This document shows, in pieces, positions 25,162 to 32,546 of a stretch of 64,000 nt of DNA; position 1 is the first letter of the stretch; each line of letters opens with the position of its first letter. The DNA lies in NCBI GenBank assembly GCA_026705345.1, contig JAPPAV010000140.1, positions 153,077 to 217,076 of the forward strand, given 5' to 3'. This DNA is from Gammaproteobacteria bacterium (GTDB lineage Bacteria; Pseudomonadota; Gammaproteobacteria; Pseudomonadales; Azotimanducaceae). The translations under genes and the position numbers were made by a program. Below the pieces are notes generated by a model, which worked only from the letters and a program-made list of their open reading frames with translations, did no database searches and was not told the DNA's origin.

Positions 25162-25940
25162 GCGCCCCTTTGAAAACCCGCACCGAGGGCGGCGTCCTCG
25201 AAGTCGTCCTTGACCGGCCCAAGGCGAATGCCATCGATCTCGCCACCAGCCGACTCATGGGCGAGATCTTCGAGCGATTCCGCGACGACGCGGCGTTGCG
25301 TGTCGCCATCGTCACCGGCGCCGGCGAAAGGTTCTTCAGCGCGGGTTGGGACCTCAAGGCGGCAGCCGACGGCGATCCCGTGGATGGCGACTACGGACCC
25401 GGCGGGTTCGGCGGCATGCAGGAATTGCCCGACCTGAACAAGCCCCTCATCGCCGCCGTCAACGGCATGGCGGTCGGCGGCGGCTGGGAACTCGCGCTGT
25501 CCTGCGACCTGATCATCGCGTCCAAGACGGCAACCTTCGCCCTGCCCGAAATCCGTGCCGGCACCCTCGCGGATGCGGCGTCCATCAAGCTGCCCAAGCG
25601 AATTCCCTACCACGTGGCCATGGACCTCCTGCTCACCGGCCGTTCGATGGATGCCGACGAAGCCCACCGTTGGGGCGTGGTCAACGAGGTCGTCGAACCC
25701 GAGGCAATGCTCGAACGCGCCTGGGGAATCGCGCGCCAACTCGCGGACGGTCCGCCCCTGGTCTTCGCCGCCATCAAGGAGTTGGTACGCGAAGCCGAAA
25801 GCCTGCGCGCCCAGGAAGCGCTGCGCCGGGTGGGCAAGCGTGAATTCCCCACCGTGGATCGGCTCTACGACAGCGAAGACCAGCTCGAAGGGGCGCGCGC
25901 GTTCGCGGAGAAACGCAACCCCAAGTGGAAGGGACATTGA
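25158..25940 (+). CDS. caiD: CaiD-like carnitinyl-CoA dehydratase/crotonobetainyl-CoA hydratase
   Basis: A 260-residue crotonase-fold protein, one residue shorter than E. coli CaiD and similar to it along the whole length: LEVVLDRPKANAID, VAIVTGAGERFFSAGWDLKA, YGPGGFGG, LIAAVNGMAVGGGWELALSCD, RWGVVNEVVEP and the end GARAFAEKRNPKWKGH. Both catalytic glutamates (in GGGWELAL and FALPEI) are present, although the following GTLADAAS differs from the usual G-PD-GG. It would interconvert crotonobetainyl-CoA and L-carnitinyl-CoA. The GTG start at 25158 overlaps the stop of the CoA synthetase gene by 4 bp, so translation is coupled. It is the last gene of the carnitine operon and is followed by an intergenic repeat. 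Confidence 0.9.
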   Translation: MSAPLKTRTEGGVLEVVLDRPKANAIDLATSRLMGEIFERFRDDAALRVAIVTGAGERFFSAGWDLKAAADGDPVDGDYGPGGFGGMQELPDLNKPLIAAVNGMAVGGGWELALSCDLIIASKTATFALPEIRAGTLADAASIKLPKRIPYHVAMDLLLTGRSMDADEAHRWGVVNEVVEPEAMLERAWGIARQLADGPPLVFAAIKELVREAESLRAQEALRRVGKREFPTVDRLYDSEDQLEGARAFAEKRNPKWKGH

Positions 25941-25974
25941 ACGGATCCGTTGGACGAATCTGCGACCAAAACAC

Positions 25975-26018
25975 GGGCGACCGCGCGCCCTAGCGGGCGC
26001 GATAGGGTCGCCCCTACG
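25975..26018. repeat. CGTAGGGG-type intergenic palindromic repeat, copy 3 (half element)
   Basis: A single hairpin half of the repeat family, from GGGCGACC to GGTCGCCCCTACG, with an inner GCGCGCCC-TA-GCGGGCGCG stem. The complement of its right part closely matches the left hairpin of copy 1 (9801-9836). The left CGTAGGGG border is missing. It separates the convergent caiD-like and sulfotransferase genes, and its right border provides the TAG stop of the sulfotransferase. Confidence 0.75.
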
Positions 26019-26640
26019 TTGTCTCGTAGCCGAAAACCTCGAAATCCCGGCGGTAGAACGCGGTCACGGCGGCCACTAGTTCGTCGTCGTAGTAGCTCCC
26101 GAACGCATCGTGGTCGGTGGTGTTGCTTCGCTCTAGGCCGCGCTCGGCAATGCCGATCTGCCCGCAGATCGCGGCGAAGGATTCGTCCAACGTTTCGTAG
26201 CGACCGACGCAGTCCATGCCGAGCCTCCCGGCCTCGTCCAGAAGCATGTCGACCTGGGGTCGGACCAGTACGCGTTGCCGGAACCGGGGGACCGTCAGCG
26301 CGCGTTTCATGAATGCCGTCTCACCACCGCGATAGCCGGGGTTGCGCTTGTTGAGCATGGCGCAAACGGACACGAAGCGATCGTACGGGTTTCGAACGAA
26401 GGCGAACTTGAAGTAGTCGCGCCAGACCGTGGACGGCAAACTCGCTTGCACCTGTCTCAACGTGAGGTGGCCGTGATTGAACCGGGCTAGCGCCGCCACC
26501 GGCATCCGCACCTCGGCGGTTAGCGACTGCTGCTGCCAGTCGTCGTCGCCAAGCACGGGGCCGAGCGCCGTCCGGATGGCATGCGTACCCGTTCTCGGCA
26601 CCGCGAAGAAGATGAACCGGTGCCGGTGCGAGACGATCAC
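26014..26640 (-). CDS. Small sulfotransferase-family protein
   Basis: A 208-residue cytosolic-type sulfotransferase. The 5'-phosphosulfate loop is FIFFAVPRTGTHAIRTAL near the N-terminus, and the 3'-phosphate site is FKFAFVRNPYDRFVSVCAML around residue 80. It ends in the common FYRRDFEVFGYE helix. It presumably transfers sulfate from PAPS to a hydroxyl group. Its ATG at 26640 overlaps the stop of a PhyH-family oxygenase gene by 4 bp, so the two are translated together and may act in sequence: hydroxylation, then sulfation of the new hydroxyl. The stop codon lies in an intergenic repeat. The acceptor is unknown. Confidence 0.85.
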   Translation of the reverse strand: MIVSHRHRFIFFAVPRTGTHAIRTALGPVLGDDDWQQQSLTAEVRMPVAALARFNHGHLTLRQVQASLPSTVWRDYFKFAFVRNPYDRFVSVCAMLNKRNPGYRGGETAFMKRALTVPRFRQRVLVRPQVDMLLDEAGRLGMDCVGRYETLDESFAAICGQIGIAERGLERSNTTDHDAFGSYYDDELVAAVTAFYRRDFEVFGYETT

Positions 26641-27452
26641 GGACCGGCGAGCCCCATTGTCTGTCGAACCTGGCGATCCAGTTCCTGCTGTCGAGCCACG
26701 GTCGCGGGTTCGAGATCGACGGTTGCCGGCGTGTCCTCTCCGAAGTGTCCGTGGGTGTCGACGCCGCTCACGAGAATTGCGGTGTCGCGATCATGCCGGG
26801 TCTGGCGCATGTGCGTCGCTAAGTACTGAGCATTGAAGCCGATGCGCCGGTCGCTGCTCTCGTTGGGAAGGGAGGCGTGCAAGGTCCAGCCGTGGTGGAA
26901 GGATGCCTCGCCTGGCAATAGCTCGCAGAAGACGGCATTGCTCTCGTCGACCCCCTCGACGGTCTGGCCTTGGTAGAGCACGTTCGAGTCGTCTGGCGCT
27001 AAGGAGTGGCTGCGGCGTCCGAACCGGTGGCTACCGGGAACCATCCGCATCCCGCCACTCGATTCGTTGGCAGCCGACAAGGCAACCCACATCGACACCT
27101 GGTCCTCGCCGTCGAGGCCCCAATAGGCGAGATCCTGGTGCCAGCTAACGTGAGACGACGAATGCGGCTCCTTGACGATGTAGGTGCCGTTCCAAAGAAG
27201 GACATCGGGGCCGATCAACGCATTCACGACGGCGAGCACGCGCGGATGCGTGGCAAGTTCCATGGGCGAGCGGAGGATAGTGTAGACCTTGCCCTGGTAG
27301 TGAAGATCGCCAAAGGATCGCTCCGCCCGCTCCATCCGCCGACGGTGCGCAAGCGTTTGTGTTTCGTCGAGGATGCGCACCGGCGACAGGAAACCGTCCC
27401 GCGCGAACCGTTCCCGCCAATCGTCGGCGGCGTTGGATTCCGACTGCTTCAT
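26637..27452 (-). CDS. PhyH-family Fe(II)/2-oxoglutarate oxygenase
   Basis: A 271-residue PhyH-type oxygenase similar in layout to ectoine hydroxylase. The iron ligands are H105 and D107 in SWHQDLAYWGL and H192 in HHGWTLHAS; R203 in DRRIGFNAQY fits 2-oxoglutarate binding. GGMRMVPGSHRFG is a family signature. It is coupled by a 4-bp overlap to the downstream sulfotransferase and is divergent from a CaiB-family gene with a 176-nt gap. The carnitine operon lies on the other side of the sulfotransferase, so a quaternary amine substrate is conceivable but unproven. Confidence 0.86.
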   Translation of the reverse strand: MKQSESNAADDWRERFARDGFLSPVRILDETQTLAHRRRMERAERSFGDLHYQGKVYTILRSPMELATHPRVLAVVNALIGPDVLLWNGTYIVKEPHSSSHVSWHQDLAYWGLDGEDQVSMWVALSAANESSGGMRMVPGSHRFGRRSHSLAPDDSNVLYQGQTVEGVDESNAVFCELLPGEASFHHGWTLHASLPNESSDRRIGFNAQYLATHMRQTRHDRDTAILVSGVDTHGHFGEDTPATVDLEPATVARQQELDRQVRQTMGLAGP

Positions 27453-27628
27453 GGTGACTCACCGGTCGACGCCAACACCGCGATGATCGCGCCATGGACA
27501 TTGGACACGCAAGACGCGACCGCTTCGCGGTGATCCCGAGAGTTCGCAAAGCGAATTCTCCCGGCACCGGTTGTCTTTGCCGCAAGATACTATTAGCGCT
27601 TTCGTTCCTAGGGGATGCAACCCTGACC

Positions 27629-28807
27629 ATGGCCGGCACCCTGGATGGCATCCGCGTTCTCGACCTGACCACCATCTACTCCGGCCCCATCGCCGCTTCG
27701 ATCCTCGGCGACCAGGGGGCGGACGTCGTCAAGGTCGAGTCCCCCGACGGTGACTTCATGCGCCATGGGGGCGCGTCCGAACACAACGGCGTCGGCGGCG
27801 CATTCGCCATGATGAACCGCAACAAGCGTTCCATCGTCATCGACCTTAGCCTCGACGAAGGCCGGGGCGTGTTCGAGGTGCTCGTCGAATCCGCCGACGT
27901 GGTGATGGAGAACTACCGACCGGGCGTGATGGAGCGTTTGAAGATCGGGTACGAATCACTCAAACGCATCAATCCGCGACTCGTCTTCGCGTCCATCAAC
28001 GGCGTCGGCCACACCGGGCCCTATGCCAAGCGGCGGGTCTACGACGCCATCGTCCAGTCGATCTCCGGCATCGGGTCGCTGCAGGCTGACCCGGCGACCG
28101 AGCGACCTCTCCTCGTCAATTCGCTGATCTGCGACAAGATCACCTCGATGACCGCGGCACAGGCCATCGCATCCGCGCTAGTCGCCCGGGAGCGCACCGG
28201 CATCGGCCAGCGGGTGGACATCGCCATGCTGGACTCGGCGCTGTTCTTCCTGTGGCCGGACAACATGCTGAACTACACCTTCGCCGGCGACGAAAAACCG
28301 CACCAGGGCGGCCGCTCGCACGAGCGCATGGTTCACGAAACCCGTGACGGGTACATCTGCACGATGCCCGTACAGCGCCGGGAATGGGAAGGCGTGTTCA
28401 AGGCCCTGGATCTTCCCAACCTGTTCGAGGACGAGCGTTTCCGCACCCAGGCCGCCCTCGACTCGGGCCTCTTCCGGCGCACGTTGGACGAAGGCTACGC
28501 CAGCTTCGACACCGACGATCTCGCCCAGCGCCTGGAGCGCCACGAGGTGCCGTTTGCCATCATCAATCCCCGGGATGCCGTGATCGACGACCCCCAGGTC
28601 AAGGCCATGGATGCGCTGCTCGAGTTCGAACATCCCGTCGCCGGCCCCATGCGCCAGGCGAGGCCGCCCGCCCGGTTCGGCGACACCCCTTCGGAGATTT
28701 TCCGTTGTTCCCCGGAACTCGGCGAGCACACCCGCGAAGTGCTCCGGGAAGCGGGCCTCTCGGACGACGCGATTACCGACCTCCGGGCGCGGAAGATCGT
28801 GCGCTGA
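27629..28807 (+). CDS. CaiB/BaiF-family (family III) CoA-transferase
   Basis: A 392-residue family III CoA-transferase, moving CoA between carboxylic acids in the cytoplasm. The N-terminal GIRVLDLTTIYSGPIAASILGDQGADVVKVE and NRNKRSIVIDL are hallmark motifs, and D169 in LLVNSLICDKIT matches the catalytic aspartate position of formyl-CoA transferase. The ATG at 27629 starts the family domain; earlier codons of the frame lack similarity, and only a weak AGGGGA lies upstream. It is near, but not in, the carnitine operon, so it may exchange CoA among carnitine, butyrobetaine and crotonobetaine as CaiB does. Many other acids are possible for this family. Confidence 0.88.
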   Translation: MAGTLDGIRVLDLTTIYSGPIAASILGDQGADVVKVESPDGDFMRHGGASEHNGVGGAFAMMNRNKRSIVIDLSLDEGRGVFEVLVESADVVMENYRPGVMERLKIGYESLKRINPRLVFASINGVGHTGPYAKRRVYDAIVQSISGIGSLQADPATERPLLVNSLICDKITSMTAAQAIASALVARERTGIGQRVDIAMLDSALFFLWPDNMLNYTFAGDEKPHQGGRSHERMVHETRDGYICTMPVQRREWEGVFKALDLPNLFEDERFRTQAALDSGLFRRTLDEGYASFDTDDLAQRLERHEVPFAIINPRDAVIDDPQVKAMDALLEFEHPVAGPMRQARPPARFGDTPSEIFRCSPELGEHTREVLREAGLSDDAITDLRARKIVR

Positions 28808-28816
28808 AGGTTTCGG

Positions 28817-29146
28817 TCACGCCGCTGGCGTCTTCGAGAAACCCTGCAAGACGACGACGCCAGCGATGATCAAGACCATGCCGACCACGGCCGGCAGATC
28901 CGGGATTTCCTTGTAGTGGACCGCGCCAATCACCGCGATCAGAAAGATCCCCATTCCGGCCCAGATCGCGTAGGTGATCCCGACGGGCAGACTGCGCAAA
29001 ACCAGGGTCAGCAAGTAGAAGGAGATGGCGTAGCCGACCACGACAATGACGCTCGGCACCGGCTTGGTGAATTCCGCCGACGCCTTCAGGGCGGTGGTGG
29101 CGACCACCTCCGATACGATCGCGAAAGCAAGAAACACATAGGGCAT
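28817..29146 (-). CDS. SMR-family small multidrug/quaternary-ammonium transporter
   Basis: A 109-residue, four-helix inner-membrane transporter of the small multidrug resistance family. The essential acidic residue is E13 in FAIVSEVVATTALKAS, and PVGITYAIWAGMGIFLIAVIG in helix 3 is characteristic of EmrE/QacE rather than SugE-like subfamilies. Members exchange protons for quaternary ammonium cations or, in some cases, betaine and choline. It converges on the CaiB-family gene (10 nt between the stops). Proximity to genes for quaternary amine metabolism makes betaine-like substrates worth considering. Confidence 0.9.
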   Translation of the reverse strand: MPYVFLAFAIVSEVVATTALKASAEFTKPVPSVIVVVGYAISFYLLTLVLRSLPVGITYAIWAGMGIFLIAVIGAVHYKEIPDLPAVVGMVLIIAGVVVLQGFSKTPAA

Positions 29147-29185
29147 GGTCGTCCTCCGGGCATGCGAGTTAGACAGGTGTCCGGA

Positions 29186-30052
29186 TCATGGGGAATCCGG
29201 GTCAAGGTCCTTCAACATCGCGAGGAGCACGGCGACAAACAGGGGCGTCGTGAGGGTGGCCCCGGCGGCGTTGATCAGAACCACAGTCACACGTACGCCG
29301 AACCCGCCGTCCGTGGCCGCGATGAGCATCATGCCGGCAGCCCCCGCCAAGGACGCTACCGCGAAAACAATGAAACCCGCCACCGAAAGGACAACGACCA
29401 CTCGCCACCAATTGCCCCGAACCAAACGCCAACTCCTTGTCAGGGCCGGCACGGCATCGAGATCCTCGATGGCTACCAGCGGCAGCGCGAGGCACCAGTA
29501 GACGAACAGGACGACCAGCGGAATGGCGGCGACGAGCATGAATGCCATGCCGACTAGGCCGGCGATCAGGCTGACGAGGCCAGGCTCCACAGCGACGAGA
29601 AACAGATAGACAACCGCCCCGGCCAGCAGCAACGCGGTCCCGACAATCAACGCGAACGTTGCAGCGTAGGCCAGCAGGCAGCCAACCAGCGGCAAAACCC
29701 GGTGCCGAGCCCGAGCGAGCGCAGTCTGCCAACGCAGCGTCTTGGCTTTCGCGACGGCATCCATCTGCATCATCACGCCGAGACACAGGAACATGCCGAT
29801 CGGCCACGTGACGGCAAACCGGACGGCCAGATCGCCGAGCGCCCCCAACGTCCTGCCCCGCTCGGCAACCGTGTTCGTCAAGACGCCGCTCGATAGCAGA
29901 ACCTCCACCAAGTTGGGGTAGAAGTACGGGAGGCTCCGCACCAAGGCCGAGGCGAACGAGAGCAGGACAACCGAACCGAACGCTGCCTTGAAGAGCGTGA
30001 TCCCCTGGTCGAGGACGACGCCAACCTCGTGACCGGCATTCTGCGGGACCAT
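29186..30052 (-). CDS. Multi-pass membrane protein of unknown function
   Basis: A 288-residue inner-membrane protein with about six hydrophobic helices, including WPIGMFLCLGVMMQMDAVA, GCLLAYAATFALIVGTALLLAG and LIAGLVGMAFMLVAAIPLVVLFV. A soluble loop IEDLDAVPALTRSWRLVRGNWWRVVVVL resembles the conserved segment of YciC/BPSS1780-like and glycerophosphodiesterase-membrane-domain proteins, where a helix carrying SW-LV-GN-WR leads into a membrane span. No catalytic residues can be assigned. It lies between the SMR transporter and the Lrp-family regulator on the same strand, with no sign of a shared pathway. Confidence 0.75.
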   Translation of the reverse strand: MVPQNAGHEVGVVLDQGITLFKAAFGSVVLLSFASALVRSLPYFYPNLVEVLLSSGVLTNTVAERGRTLGALGDLAVRFAVTWPIGMFLCLGVMMQMDAVAKAKTLRWQTALARARHRVLPLVGCLLAYAATFALIVGTALLLAGAVVYLFLVAVEPGLVSLIAGLVGMAFMLVAAIPLVVLFVYWCLALPLVAIEDLDAVPALTRSWRLVRGNWWRVVVVLSVAGFIVFAVASLAGAAGMMLIAATDGGFGVRVTVVLINAAGATLTTPLFVAVLLAMLKDLDPDSP

Positions 30053-30118
30053 CAGCGGATCTCCTTTGCAGGCCGCGAGTGTACGCGGGTTGCCATGGCG
30101 GGGAGACTCGTCCCCTCT

Positions 30119-30577
30119 TCACATGGGCAACGCCCGAGAATGCTTGATCTCCCCCAGGCTGAAGCTCGACTCGACGTGCCGGACGCCGGGGTAGGTGAGG
30201 ATTTCCTGCATCACCAGTTCGGAGAAGTGATCGATGTCCCGGGCGAGCACCTTCATGATGTAGTCGTGCCCGCCACTCATGGCGTGACACTCGACGACGT
30301 GGGGCTCCGCCGCAACCCGGGCGTGGAAGTCGTCCGCACGGTCGGCCGGTTGCTTGTCCATGTCGACCAGCACGAAGGCCGTGACCGTGAATCCGAGCGT
30401 TCGCCGGTCGACCTCCGCCGAATATCGGGTGATGACCCCGTCGCGCTCGAGTTTCTTCACCCGTCGAAAGCACGGCGATTCCGACAACCCGACCCGCTCC
30501 GCCAATTCGACGTTCGACATGCGGCCGTTATCCTGGAGCAGCGCCAGGATCCGCCGCTCGATTCGATCCAATGCCAT
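30119..30577 (-). CDS. Lrp/AsnC-family transcriptional regulator
   Basis: A 152-residue Lrp-type regulator. It has the N-terminal winged helix (LDRIERRILALLQDNGRMSNVELAERVGLSESPCFRRVKKLERDGVI) and the C-terminal RAM ligand-binding domain (FVLVDMDKQ ... VVECHAMSGGHDYIMKVLARD). The ATG at 30577 begins exactly at the conserved start of the family; 26 earlier codons are open but unlikely. It is divergent from the 4-hydroxyphenylpyruvate dioxygenase gene. An inverted repeat CCCTAAT-N8-ATTAGGG lies 13 nt before its start. It probably responds to an aromatic amino acid and controls tyrosine breakdown, as related regulators do. Confidence 0.92.
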   Translation of the reverse strand: MALDRIERRILALLQDNGRMSNVELAERVGLSESPCFRRVKKLERDGVITRYSAEVDRRTLGFTVTAFVLVDMDKQPADRADDFHARVAAEPHVVECHAMSGGHDYIMKVLARDIDHFSELVMQEILTYPGVRHVESSFSLGEIKHSRALPM

Positions 30578-30589
30578 AAGCAGAAGCCG

Positions 30590-30611
30590 CCCTAATTCGT
30601 ATCGATTAGGG
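30590..30611. promoter_or_regulatory. Candidate Lrp-family operator (7-bp inverted repeat)
   Basis: Perfect arms CCCTAAT (30590-30596) and ATTAGGG (30605-30611) with an 8-base spacer, followed by A+T-rich GAATATTATG. It lies between the divergent Lrp-family and hppD genes, 13 nt from the regulator's start, a suitable position for autorepression and control of hppD. TATTAT at 30614-30619 could be a -10 element for the plus strand. Confidence 0.5.
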
Positions 30612-30713
30612 AATATTATGCTCACTCTGTGACAACGAGGGGCGAAAAAGGTCAAATCTTTCCGTCACTGCGGCATAGACTCGGAACCGATCTGCCCAGT
30701 TTAAGGAGTACGC

Positions 30714-31787
30714 ATGGCGCCCAACGACAACCCCATGGGGCTCGACGGCTTCGAGTTCGTCGAGTTCGCCGCCACCAAGCGTGGGGTCCTGGAGCCCGTC
30801 TTCCAGACCCTCGGGTTTCAGCACGTCGCCGACCACCGCTCGAAGGCGGTCCAACTGTGGCGCCAGAACGACGTCAACTTCGTCATCAACTACGAACCCA
30901 AGAGCTACGCGTGGTACCTTGCCGAGGAGCACGGCCCGTGCGCGACGGGCCTCGCGTTCCGCGTGACCGACGCCCACCAGGCGTACGGTCGTGCGCTCGC
31001 GCTCGGTGCCGAGCCGGTCGACATCCCCACGGGCCCGATGGAACTGCGCCTGCCGGCGATCCGCGGCATCGGCGGGGCACCGCTCTACCTCATCGACCGC
31101 TACCAGGAAGGCAGCAGCATCTACGACATCGACTTCGAGTTCGTCGACGGCATCGATCCTCGACCGGCGGGCCACGGCCTCAAGGTCATTGACCATCTGA
31201 CGCACAACGTCTATCGCGGACGGCTCGGCCATTGGGCGGGCTACTACGAGCGGTTGTTCAATTTCCGGGAGATCCGCTACTTCGACATCAAGGGCAAGCA
31301 CAGCGGGCTCATCTCACGCGCCTTGACTGCACCCGACGACAAGATCCGCATCCCGTTGAACGAGGAGCCGCCCGGCGGCAGCGGGCAGATCGAGGCGTAT
31401 CTCATGGAGTACAACGGCGAGGGCATCCAGCACATCGCGTTCTCCTGCGACGATCTCATGGCTACCTGCGACAGCCTGGTCGCGGCCGGTATGCGGTTCA
31501 CGGAGCCGCCGCCTCCCACCTACTACGACATGCTCGAAGAACGCCTCCCGAGTCACGGCGAACCCGTCGACGAACTGGCGAGACGCGGCATCCTGGTCGA
31601 CGGCGACACGTCCGGCGATGAACCAAGCCTGCTGCTACAGATCTTCTCCGAGGAATTGATCGGCCCCATATTCTTCGAGTTCATCGAGCGCAAGCGCAAC
31701 GATGGCTTCGGCGAGGGCAACTTCCAGGCGCTCTTCGAGTCGATGGAACGCGAGGCGACACTGAAAGCCGCCGGGAACGCCGCGTGA
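30714..31787 (+). CDS. hppD: 4-hydroxyphenylpyruvate dioxygenase
   Basis: A 357-residue non-haem iron dioxygenase that converts 4-hydroxyphenylpyruvate to homogentisate in tyrosine catabolism. The iron triad is H161 ([12 protein letters not shown]), H240 ([12 protein letters not shown]) and E322 ([10 protein letters not shown]), followed by the conserved C-terminal [17 protein letters not shown] that closes the active site. The ATG at 30714 has AAGGAG 5 nt upstream. The gene is divergent from an Lrp-family regulator and overlaps the downstream VOC-family gene by 4 bp (GTGA). Homogentisate dioxygenase and later pathway genes are not present nearby. Confidence 0.96.
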   Translation: MAPNDNPMGLDGFEFVEFAATKRGVLEPVFQTLGFQHVADHRSKAVQLWRQNDVNFVINYEPKSYAWYLAEEHGPCATGLAFRVTDAHQAYGRALALGAEPVDIPTGPMELRLPAIRGIGGAPLYLIDRYQEGSSIYDIDFEFVDGIDPRPAGHGLKVIDHLTHNVYRGRLGHWAGYYERLFNFREIRYFDIKGKHSGLISRALTAPDDKIRIPLNEEPPGGSGQIEAYLMEYNGEGIQHIAFSCDDLMATCDSLVAAGMRFTEPPPPTYYDMLEERLPSHGEPVDELARRGILVDGDTSGDEPSLLLQIFSEELIGPIFFEFIERKRNDGFGEGNFQALFESMEREATLKAAGNAA

Positions 31788-32314
31788 ACATACGTCGCAT
31801 CCACCACGTCGCCTATCGCTGCAACGACGCGATGGAAACCGTCGACTTCTACCGTGACATGCTCGGGATGAAGTTCCAGCTTGCCTTCGCCGAGAACGAG
31901 GTCCCGTCGACCGGCGCACCGGACCCCTACATGCATGTCTTCCTCGACGCGGGCATGGGCAACGTATTGGCGTTCTTCGAACTGCCGAACTCGCCGCCGA
32001 TGGGCAAGGACCCGAATACCCCCGCCTGGGTGCAGCACATCGCCTTCGAGGTCGACAGCCGGGATGAACTCCTCGCCGCCAAGGGCCGGCTCGAAGCGTC
32101 GGGTCTTGAGGTATTGGGTCCCGTCGACCACGGCATCTTCGACTCCATCTACTTCCTGGACCCCAACGGCCACCGCCTGGAACTGGCCTGCAACAAAGGC
32201 GGCCAGGAAGCACGGGACCGCGCCCACGCCGTCGCCGAGGAAATGCTCGACGAGTGGACCCGCACCAAACGCGCACCTCGACACGCCGCCTGGTTGCACG
32301 AGGACAATCCGTAG
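31784..32314 (+). CDS. VOC (glyoxalase/bleomycin-resistance) family protein
   Basis: A 176-residue vicinal-oxygen-chelate fold protein. Two beta-alpha-beta-beta-beta halves are seen, beginning [26 protein letters not shown] and [27 protein letters not shown]. Metal-ligand candidates are H8, H85-type QHIAFEV and the glutamate in NGHRLELAC. It starts with GTG overlapping the hppD stop by 4 bp, so it is translationally coupled and probably takes part in aromatic or tyrosine-derived metabolism. The reaction is unknown. The TAG stop (32312-32314) is part of an intergenic CGTAGGGG repeat. Confidence 0.85.
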   Translation: MNIRRIHHVAYRCNDAMETVDFYRDMLGMKFQLAFAENEVPSTGAPDPYMHVFLDAGMGNVLAFFELPNSPPMGKDPNTPAWVQHIAFEVDSRDELLAAKGRLEASGLEVLGPVDHGIFDSIYFLDPNGHRLELACNKGGQEARDRAHAVAEEMLDEWTRTKRAPRHAAWLHEDNP

Positions 32315-32383
32315 GGGACGGGCGTGTCCCGCCCGGGTTGGCGAACCGACCCAGTGCGGGCGACCACAAGGGTCGCCCCTACG
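32310..32383. repeat. CGTAGGGG-type intergenic palindromic repeat, copy 4
   Basis: A complete 74-bp element from CGTAGGGGACGGGCGTGTCC to GGGTCGCCCCTACG. Left hairpin: GGGACGGGCGTGTCCC; right hairpin: GGGCGACC-ACAAG-GGTCGCCC at 32358-32378. Its left border gives the stop codon of the VOC-family gene. It is the best-preserved example of the two-hairpin layout. Confidence 0.82.
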
Positions 32384-32407
32384 ATGCAGGCCGGCGCCGG
32401 GGCAGCC

Positions 32408-32469
32408 CGTAGGGGACGGGCTTGTCCCGTCTTGGCGCGCCCGAACGGGCGCGATCGCGTCGCCCCACG
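32408..32469. repeat. CGTAGGGG-type intergenic palindromic repeat, copy 5
   Basis: A second 62-bp element only 24 bp after copy 4. It starts CGTAGGGGACGGGCTTGTCC and ends GCGTCGCCCCACG, with one base altered in the right border. Its inner part (GCGCGCCCGAACGGGCGCG) resembles the inner stem of copy 3. Two elements in tandem suggest repeated insertion or local duplication. Confidence 0.75.
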
Positions 32470-32546
32470 AGTTCCCGCCGGTTCATGGCCCCGTTTCGTC
32501 ATGTATGATGGAAGGTTGCGGCAATTCGAAGAGGGGATACGAATCC

